Origin: Pseudomonadota bacterium | GTDB taxonomy: Bacteria; Myxococcota_A; Polyangia; Fen-1088 | DNA: 17,029 nt | Assembly: GCA_023438785.1 (NCBI GenBank) | Contig: JAEXQJ010000345.1 | Coordinates: forward strand, 1-17,029 | Direction of reading: 5' to 3' | Part shown: positions 1 through 5,372 of the stretch, one piece after another | How positions within the stretch are numbered: position 1 is the stretch's first letter | Layout: each line of letters opens with the position of its first letter | Made by a program: the position numbers and the translations under genes | The notes under the pieces: model-generated | Databases searched by the model: none | What the model was told of the DNA's origin: nothing | Seen by the model: only the letters and a program-made list of their open reading frames with translations

Positions 1-943
1 GATTGTCCGTCCCGCCCGACACCACGTGATAGCCGCGGGCCATAAGCTCGGCCGCCATGACGGCAGCGTTCTTGACCACGTTCTGTGCGTAGTCCTTGAA
101 TGCCGGCTGGGCTGCCTCGTTGAGGGCCACCGCAATTCCTGCGGTGGTCTGGTCGTGCGGGCCGCCCTGCAGTCCCGGGAACACGGCCTTGTCCACCGCC
201 GCCGCGTGGGCCGCCTTGGTCAGGATCATGCCGCCGCGCGGGCCGCGCAGCGTCTTGTGCGTGGTGGTGGTGACCACGTCCGCGTAGGGGACCGGGTTGG
301 GATGAGCGCCACCCGCGATGAGGCCGGCGATGTGGGCCATGTCGACGGCGAAGCGCGCGCCCACTTCGCGGGCGATCTCGGCCATGGCCGCGAAGTCCCA
401 GATGCGGGAGTAGGCCGTGCCGCCGGCCCACAACAACTGGGGCTTCTCGCGACGGGCCAGGTCACGCACCTCGTCCAGATCGATGCGGCCCGTGTCCTTG
501 CGGACCCCGTACTGCACCGACTGGAAGTACTTGCCCGTGATGGAGACGTTCCAGCCGTGGGTCAGGTGACCGCCCATCGGCAGCGCCAAGCCCATCACCT
601 TGTCACCTGGCTTCAGGAAGGCGAAGTAGATCGCCATGTTGGCTGGCGACCCGGAATAGGGCTGCACGTTGGCGTGATCGGCGCCGAAGAGCGCGCAGGC
701 CCGCTCGGTGGCCAGGGTCTCCAGCGGATCCACGTTCTGCTGGCCCTCGTAGTACCGCTTGCCGGCATAGCCCTCGCTGTACTTGTTCGTGAACACCGAG
801 CCGGACGCCTCCAGGACGGCCCGGGACACGTAGTTCTCGGAGGGGATCAGGCGAATCTTGTCTGCCTGGCGACGCTCCTCGGCGCGAACCAATTCGTAAA
901 CCTTGGGGTCGCGGGCGGCCAGCGGTTCATCGACGATCTTCAT
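1..943 (-). CDS. glyA: Serine hydroxymethyltransferase, 3' end outside window (partial)
   Basis: This PLP-dependent cytosolic enzyme interconverts serine + tetrahydrofolate with glycine + 5,10-methylene-THF and supplies one-carbon units. About 314 codons are present, running off the left edge, compared with about 415-430 in the family. The translation begins MKIVDEPLAARDPKVYELV and contains RLIPSENYVS, the family hallmark EGYAGKRYYEGQ, GDKVMGLALPMGGHLTHG, and DMAHIAGL. It also contains TTTTHKTLRGPRGG, whose lysine (about residue 230, bases 254-256) is the Schiff-base lysine. The ATG at 943-941 is chosen because the family N-terminus starts there and no good ribosome site precedes it. A TTGACT / TAGCTT promoter sits so close that the mRNA may start at or just before the ATG. 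The gene is divergent from the lipoprotein gene at 1085. Nothing suggests damage within the visible part. Confidence 0.97.
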   Translation of the reverse strand, partial: MKIVDEPLAARDPKVYELVRAEERRQADKIRLIPSENYVSRAVLEASGSVFTNKYSEGYAGKRYYEGQQNVDPLETLATERACALFGADHANVQPYSGSPANMAIYFAFLKPGDKVMGLALPMGGHLTHGWNVSITGKYFQSVQYGVRKDTGRIDLDEVRDLARREKPQLLWAGGTAYSRIWDFAAMAEIAREVGARFAVDMAHIAGLIAGGAHPNPVPYADVVTTTTHKTLRGPRGGMILTKAAHAAAVDKAVFPGLQGGPHDQTTAGIAVALNEAAQPAFKDYAQNVVKNAAVMAAELMARGYHVVSGGTDN

Positions 944-950
944 GGGCCGG

Positions 951-980
951 AAGCTAGTCCGCCGGGGGGGCGCGAGTCAA
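951..980 (-). promoter_or_regulatory. glyA promoter, probably leaderless
   Basis: On the minus strand a -35 box TTGACT (bases 980-975) is followed after 18 bases by a -10 box TAGCTT (956-951). Only 7 bases then separate the -10 from the glyA ATG at 943. Normal -10 to +1 spacing puts the transcription start at about 944-943, which leaves no room for a ribosome site. The boxes are read directly; the transcription start is inferred. Confidence 0.55.
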
Positions 981-1084
981 CGCGAGTTCCGGTGCTCCGC
1001 GAGGCGAGATGAATTGCGCAACTTGCGTCGAGCGGAACCGAGAAGGGCCCGTCGTTCCAAAACCTCTTTCCAAGGAGATCCGCC

Positions 1085-1558
1085 ATGAACCCGATTCGAG
1101 ATGGTCTTTCGTTCGCGTTGCTCGTGCTCGCCGCCGCCCTGGGCACAGCCGGTTGCGATGACGCCCCGGCCGCCGACCAAGGGGCCGAGATGGAACAGGT
1201 CCTTCTCTCCATCTCGGAGATCCCCGAGGGCATCGCCTGCATCCGCGTGTCAGGAATCGGGGCCTCGCGCTCCGTGGTGCGCAATGTCGCCGCGACGCCA
1301 GGGGGCTCCCTAAGCGAGTCGTTCGCGGGGCTGCCCGTCGGTCCTGTCACGTTTCGCGCCGAGGCCTTCGCCGCGGCCTGCGACAGCGTGACCAAGTCCA
1401 GCATTCCCACCTGGGTGAGCATGGATGAGGAGGTCAAGGTCAGTTTGACCAAGAGCAGCACCGTGGCGCTTTCGCTCTATCGCAACGGACGCGCCAAGGT
1501 CTCGCTGACCTTCGTGGACGAGAGCGCACCTGACGGTGGCGTGGCTGACGCGAGCTAA
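1085..1558 (+). CDS. Small predicted lipoprotein, function unknown
   Basis: The 157-residue product has a lipoprotein signal: a basic start (MNPIRDG), a hydrophobic core, and a TAGC lipobox ending at Cys24. Asp25-Asp26 follow; Asp at +2 is the inner-membrane retention signal in E. coli, but sorting in this lineage may differ. The mature part (about 40-150) looks like a compact beta-rich domain. It has two cysteines (in GIACIRV and AACDSV) that could form a disulfide and a GLPVGPVTFRAEAFA stretch typical of Ig-like folds. I do not recognise a named family. The start is firm: a strong AAGGAG ribosome site lies at 1072-1077, 7 bases before ATG. The gene stands alone between divergent glyA and the kinase gene. 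No clear promoter is visible in the 141-base gap upstream. Confidence 0.85.
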   Translation: MNPIRDGLSFALLVLAAALGTAGCDDAPAADQGAEMEQVLLSISEIPEGIACIRVSGIGASRSVVRNVAATPGGSLSESFAGLPVGPVTFRAEAFAAACDSVTKSSIPTWVSMDEEVKVSLTKSSTVALSLYRNGRAKVSLTFVDESAPDGGVADAS

Positions 1559-1586
1559 GAGCGTCGATTTCGGGGCGGGCCGGTGC

Positions 1587-1592
1587 TACCTT
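1587..1592 (+). promoter_or_regulatory. Candidate -10 box upstream of the kinase gene
   Basis: TACCTT, within GGTGCTACCTTGG, matches the TANNNT form. It lies 22 bases before the kinase ATG at 1615, with a TG-like extension just upstream. A weak -35 (TCGATT at 1564-1569) is 17 bases away. A TTG at 1591 that opens the same reading frame lies inside this box, which argues against that TTG being the start codon. Confidence 0.35.
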
Positions 1593-1614
1593 GGCCAAAA
1601 CCGGCCCGCCGCGC

Positions 1615-2874
1615 ATGTCGAGTCCGAAAGACCTCACTGGAACCCGCCTGGGTCGCTACCTTCTGGCCAAGCATCTCGCCACCGGCGGGATGGCCGAGAT
1701 CTTTCTGGCCCATCACGAGGCAGATGGCGGCTTCCATAAGGAGCTCGTCCTCAAGATCCTGCAGCCGCGCCTGGCTGAGCATCCGGCGGTGGTGGCCATG
1801 TTTCTGGGCGAGGCGCGTATCGCGGCCGCCTTGAGCCATCCCAACATCGTCGACGTTCACGACGTGGCCTTCGAGGAAGGGCTGCACTACATCGTGATGG
1901 AGTACATCCCGGGCGTCACGCTGACTCAGCTCGCCCGGCGGGCCCTCGAGGTCTCGCACAACCTGCCCCTGGACGTGGGAACGCACATCGTGTCCGAGGT
2001 GGCCTCGGCGCTGGCTTACATGGACGAGGGTGTCGGGCCTGATGGCCAGCGCTTCCAGATCGTCCACCGCGATGTCTCGCCGACCAACATCCTCATCGCC
2101 AACTCGGGGCACATTAAGCTCATCGATTTCGGTATCGCCCGTCAGGGTAGTGCCGTGAAGGACGAGGCTGGACTGCGGCCCGGCAAGGCCTCGTACATGT
2201 CTCCCGAGCAGGCGCTGGGGCTGGCCATCGATGGGCGCTCAGACATCTTCTGTCTGGGCACCATCCTCTACGAGATCACGCTGGGCCGTCGTCTATGGCG
2301 TGGCCCGCGTGAGAAGGCGATTCGTCGCATCGTCGAGGAAGTCCCCCCTCCGCCCACCTACGTGGAGCGGGAGTATCCTCCCGAGTTGGAGCAAATCGTG
2401 CTGCGCACCCTCGAGAAGCGGCCCGAGGACCGCTACCAGTCGGCCGGCGATCTCGCGGCGGACCTCCAAGAATTCCTACAGAGCGCCGGGGCGCTCATGC
2501 GCAGTCATCATCAGATGCGGCGCTATCTACGTGATTTGTACTCGGAGGAAGCCGACGCTTACATTTCCGAGCACGGCATGGAGCGCGCCCGCGCCTTCGT
2601 CGAGGGCGACGACGACGACGTCTTGGATTTCGATCGCCTGCTCGATGATGGTCCGGGGGCTGCCCTGGCCAGGGCGTTGCGCGCCCATGGCGTCCACCCG
2701 GCCGTGGCGGCGGTTCAGGACATGCCACCCACGGGCCTGACTCCGGAGCCCGCGGATCCGGTGGACGCGACCGTGGCCGGGCCAGAGGGCGAGGGTGGTC
2801 CGCAAGCGCGCGCGTCTCGGACCTCGCAGACCGAACCGAAGCGCTCGGCCAGGCACCGAAACGCGAGATCGTGA
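1615..2874 (+). CDS. Ser/Thr protein kinase (Hanks/PknB type), soluble
   Basis: This predicted cytosolic kinase (419 residues from ATG 1615) transfers phosphate from ATP to Ser/Thr. The kinase domain spans about residues 10-295. It has a glycine-rich loop (LATGGMAEIFLA), an ATP-binding Lys47 (KELVLKIL) and an alpha-C Glu in FLGEARIAAALSHPNIV. The catalytic HRDVSPTN has Asp153 and Asn158, and IDFGIAR has Asp171. SYMSPEQ replaces the usual APE, followed by the GRSDIFCLG helix. All catalytic residues are present, so it should be active. After the C-lobe the tail (about 330-419) is acidic then proline-rich and disordered, with an EGDDDDVLDFD patch. There is no membrane segment, unlike PknB with its PASTA repeats. 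A TTG 24 bases upstream is in frame but falls in the likely -10 box. The next gene, an AgmX/GltJ-like protein, begins 155 bases downstream and may be functionally linked. Confidence 0.95.
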   Translation: MSSPKDLTGTRLGRYLLAKHLATGGMAEIFLAHHEADGGFHKELVLKILQPRLAEHPAVVAMFLGEARIAAALSHPNIVDVHDVAFEEGLHYIVMEYIPGVTLTQLARRALEVSHNLPLDVGTHIVSEVASALAYMDEGVGPDGQRFQIVHRDVSPTNILIANSGHIKLIDFGIARQGSAVKDEAGLRPGKASYMSPEQALGLAIDGRSDIFCLGTILYEITLGRRLWRGPREKAIRRIVEEVPPPPTYVEREYPPELEQIVLRTLEKRPEDRYQSAGDLAADLQEFLQSAGALMRSHHQMRRYLRDLYSEEADAYISEHGMERARAFVEGDDDDVLDFDRLLDDGPGAALARALRAHGVHPAVAAVQDMPPTGLTPEPADPVDATVAGPEGEGGPQARASRTSQTEPKRSARHRNARS

Positions 2875-2994
2875 CGGGGCCTTTGGATGGTGCAGTTCGG
2901 GCCCACGCGCAATCTCTCCGGCACGACAGCCTCGCACGCAAGCCGGGCGCGACGTCGGTGGATTGGGTCGCCTCGTCATCCAAGCTCGCTGTGG

Positions 2995-3000
2995 TACCCT
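2995..3000 (+). promoter_or_regulatory. Candidate -10 box upstream of the AgmX/GltJ-like gene
   Basis: TACCCT within TGTGGTACCCTGAGG resembles the boxes before the kinase and radical SAM genes. It ends 29 bases before ATG 3030. A normal ribosome site (CGGGAG, 3019-3024, 5 bases before ATG) follows. No good -35 is seen. The 155-base gap from 2875 to 3029 holds nothing else that I can identify. Confidence 0.3.
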
Positions 3001-3029
3001 GAGGGGCCAAAGGGCTGCCGGGAGCCAAG

Positions 3030-5075
3030 ATGAAGTTTGTCTGCGAGCGCTGCCACACCCGCTACTCCATTGCGGATGAGAAGGTCAGACAGCGGATCCT
3101 GAGAATCCGCTGCAAGACTTGCAATGAAGTGATCACGGTGCGAGGCGACGGCGAGTCGGCTGGCCCGGCCGCGGCTCCCCGCGCGCTGTCCGTCCACTGG
3201 TTCGTTTCCATCGATGGCTCGCGCCAAGGGCCCATGTCCGCGGCGGATGCGGCGCGCACGCTGCTGGCGAGCGGTCGACAGCAGGGGACCTACGTCTGGA
3301 AGGACGGCTTTTCCGCCTGGAAGCCGTCCGGTGACGTGCCGGAGATCGCCAGCGAGCTCAACGCACAGCGGGCCAAGGGCTCGGCATCACCCACGGTACC
3401 GCCTCCGCCGCCTCCGCCCTTGCCTCGGCCGTCTTCATCGCGAGCCATCCCTGCGGGCGCCTCCAGACCGTCCCTGCCTCCCCCCCACGCCGCGGCCAGG
3501 CCGCCGCTGCCCGTCACGGGCCGACCGGCGGTGCCATCGAAAGCGCCGGCCTTGCCGCTTCCGGGCGCGGGGGCCGGTAAGTCAGCCCATGCCAGCGGCT
3601 TGCGGCCCGAGAGCTCGGTTTCGAAGCCAAGTCCCGTGCCCAAGGCGGCGGCGGAGACACCAACTCCCGCGCCCAAGGCGAAGGCGGAGACGCCAACTCC
3701 CGCGCCCAAGGTGAAGGCGGAGACACCAACTCCCGCGCCCAAGGTGAAGGCGGAGACACCGGCGCCCGAGAGCGCACTTGCTCACGCTGCTGCAGAGCCT
3801 GTCGTGGCCAGGCCCAAACCGACGCTGCCCCCGCCGAGCGGGGCCGCCCACCATGGTCCGCCGCCTCTGTCCCGTCCGTCGGCGAAGTCGGTGCCGGTCG
3901 TCCCGGAGTCACCCACCAAAGCTGGCCCGGCAGGAGCGTTCGACGCGGCACCCGAGACCCCGAAGAGTCCTGTCCTCGCCAAGCCGGAGCGGGGCTCAGG
4001 CGTGATGAGCGCGTCCGCTTCTGCCGCGGGCGAGCCTTCTTTCTCGCCCTCTTCCCCCGACTCCGACCCCTTGGCCTTCCTCGACGACGAGGCCGCCGAG
4101 GATGTCAGGACCCCTCCGCCCACGCGGAAGTCGCCATCCGCGGTGTCCGAGGCCAAGGAGTCCGGCGCCGCGGTCGCGCCGCTCGTGCCGGTGGCCACGC
4201 CCACGCCCAGCGTGGCGTTGGCGGGAGCAGCGGCCGCTGCTCCCGCTCCGGTTTCCTTGTTCAGCTCGGTGGCGACCATACCAGCGCGGTCCACGGGTGC
4301 CGAGAGCGGGTTGAGCCGGTTGACCGGCTTGCCGGGCTTGGTCCACCGCTATCAGGGGCTCAAGTACATCGTGGCCGGGGGGATCATCGTGGTGTTGGTG
4401 TTGGTGATCGTCGTGTTGACGTGGACGCGCGACGGCGGAAAGCCGAGCACCTGGACGAAGAAGGACACGAGGAGCGCGCGGACCACTTCGGCCGCCGACG
4501 AGGCGCGCGCGCGTGAGGAAGCGGAACGGATGTTCCGGGCCACCGTGGGAGGCAAGGACACTCCGGCAAGCAAGGACTCCGTGGCACAGGTGGGCCCCCG
4601 CCGGGCGCCCTCTCACGCAGCCCCGAGCAAGCCACCGGCTTCGTCTCTGGAGCCCTCCCGATTGGCTCGGAACCAGCCGGGCGCCAAGTCGCCCGAGTTG
4701 CAGGCCGCCCAGAGGCGGTTCGAGAGCACGGAAACCGCGCCCCTGGTGCCGCGGGCACCGGTCGTGCCCGCGCGCACGGTGCATGAGGTGTCGCAGGCTC
4801 AGATCAGCGCGGTGGTTCGGAACAAGAGCAATCAGACCTCGCTCAAGCTGTGCTACGAGCGGGCGCTCAAACTGGGCGGAGAGGTGCGCAGCGGCCGGGT
4901 GGACGTCACCGTCTCCATCGGCGCGTCGGGCGTCGTGAGGAACGTCCAGGTGCGTGCGCCCGTCGAGTTGTCCTCGGTGGAAGACTGCATCAAGCGCGCT
5001 GTTCGACGCTGGGCCTTCCCCAACAACGTCGAAGAGTACGGCACGAGCTTCCCCGTCATTCTGCAGGGCAGCTAG
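3030..5075 (+). CDS. AgmX/GltJ-like envelope-spanning protein (zinc ribbon + GYF + TM + TonB-like C-terminus)
   Basis: The 681-residue protein has a clear layout. A zinc ribbon spans residues 1-35 with C5-x2-C8 and C28-x2-C31 (MJ0042-type finger). A GYF_2-like domain covers about 53-110 (HWFVSIDGSRQGPMS, then VWKDGFSAWKPSGDVPEI). A long Pro/Ala/Lys-rich linker runs from about 112 to 440 and includes 33-base tandem repeats. One membrane segment (about 446-466, IIVVLVLVIVVLTW) is followed by a disordered periplasmic stretch. An AgmX/PglI-type TonB-like domain ends the protein (about 584-681: LCYERALKLGGEVRSGRVDV, VRRWAFPN). In Myxococcus xanthus GltJ/AgmX has this order; its cytoplasmic N-terminus engages the gliding-motility switch and its TonB-like end faces the envelope. 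By analogy this is an inner-membrane protein linking cytoplasm to periplasm, but myxobacteria carry several paralogs, so a motility role is inferred. CGGGAG precedes ATG. The stop TAG lies within the inverted-repeat element at 5072. Confidence 0.88.
   Translation: MKFVCERCHTRYSIADEKVRQRILRIRCKTCNEVITVRGDGESAGPAAAPRALSVHWFVSIDGSRQGPMSAADAARTLLASGRQQGTYVWKDGFSAWKPSGDVPEIASELNAQRAKGSASPTVPPPPPPPLPRPSSSRAIPAGASRPSLPPPHAAARPPLPVTGRPAVPSKAPALPLPGAGAGKSAHASGLRPESSVSKPSPVPKAAAETPTPAPKAKAETPTPAPKVKAETPTPAPKVKAETPAPESALAHAAAEPVVARPKPTLPPPSGAAHHGPPPLSRPSAKSVPVVPESPTKAGPAGAFDAAPETPKSPVLAKPERGSGVMSASASAAGEPSFSPSSPDSDPLAFLDDEAAEDVRTPPPTRKSPSAVSEAKESGAAVAPLVPVATPTPSVALAGAAAAAPAPVSLFSSVATIPARSTGAESGLSRLTGLPGLVHRYQGLKYIVAGGIIVVLVLVIVVLTWTRDGGKPSTWTKKDTRSARTTSAADEARAREEAERMFRATVGGKDTPASKDSVAQVGPRRAPSHAAPSKPPASSLEPSRLARNQPGAKSPELQAAQRRFESTETAPLVPRAPVVPARTVHEVSQAQISAVVRNKSNQTSLKLCYERALKLGGEVRSGRVDVTVSIGASGVVRNVQVRAPVELSSVEDCIKRAVRRWAFPNNVEEYGTSFPVILQGS
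3640..3770 (+). repeat. 33-base in-frame tandem repeat in the linker of the AgmX-like gene
   Basis: GCGGAGAC recurs at 3651, 3684, 3717 and 3750, exactly 33 bases apart. The repeat encodes an 11-residue unit, AETPTPAPK(A/V)K, in about three full copies plus partial ends. Copies differ at very few bases, pointing to recent expansion by slippage or recombination. The repeat only lengthens a flexible Pro/Lys linker and keeps frame, so copy number probably varies between strains. Confidence 0.9.
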
Positions 5076-5225
5076 AGCGCCGAACGGTTTGAATCGGTCG
5101 CGAAAACGCGGCTCTGCGTCCCTTCGGCGCTCGTCGGTCAAATACCTCGAGTGTCCTCCCTCCTCGCGCCTCGGGCTGCTCGCATCTGCCCGTTTTCGCC
5201 GGGTCTCAAACCGTTCGGTGCTCTA
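5072..5225. repeat. 154-bp inverted-repeat element, candidate IS630-type MITE
   Basis: The ends are 21-base inverted repeats differing at one position (5079). The left end reads CTAGAGCGCCGAACGG and onward from 5072; the right end is its complement, finishing GTGCTCTAG at 5225. A second inner match, GCGAAAACG at 5100-5108 and its complement at 5191-5199, sits at nearly the same depth on both sides. The middle is only loosely symmetrical. Both ends carry CTAG, the preferred IS630 target, where TA is duplicated on insertion. Removing 5075-5222 plus one TA would restore a single CTAG. There is no open reading frame, so it would be non-autonomous. It could instead be a hairpin-forming regulatory or terminator-like RNA, although it has no U-run. 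Mobility is inferred; the inverted repeat is directly visible. Confidence 0.7.
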
Positions 5226-5357
5226 GCTCGCCCTCGGTGACGGCGGCAGGACAGTTGGGCTGTGCCCAGCGCCTGGCGAGGAGAGCCGACCATCGTTGAC
5301 CGTGGCGGTTGTGGTCATGTGGGCGGGTTGGCCGGCGGGATTGGGCGAACCATCGGG

Positions 5358-5363
5358 TACACT
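5358..5363 (+). promoter_or_regulatory. Candidate -10 box immediately before the radical SAM gene (leaderless)
   Basis: TACACT (within GGGTACACTTG) ends 9 bases before ATG 5373, leaving almost no 5' leader and no ribosome site. No convincing -35 lies at normal spacing. The rest of the stretch from 5226 to 5372 shows no gene or other clear signal. Confidence 0.35.
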
Positions 5364-5372
5364 TGCGGGCCC

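Noticed and set aside
26..1012. Long plus-strand open frame opposite glyA
   Set aside because: It is a mirror of the strongly conserved glyA coding frame. Its translation is Arg/Gly/His-rich with no family match, as expected from G/C-biased third positions.
5072..5225. Intrinsic terminator after the AgmX-like gene
   Set aside because: The arms are long but about 110 bases apart and no U-run follows, unlike the true terminator at 16208-16254.
5262..5372. Gly/Cys-rich 37-codon stretch (GTG 5262) ahead of the radical SAM gene, resembling a modified-peptide precursor
   Set aside because: It has no stop codon, runs in frame into the radical SAM protein, lacks a ribosome site and lies upstream of the likely promoter. 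It is more simply untranslated leader.
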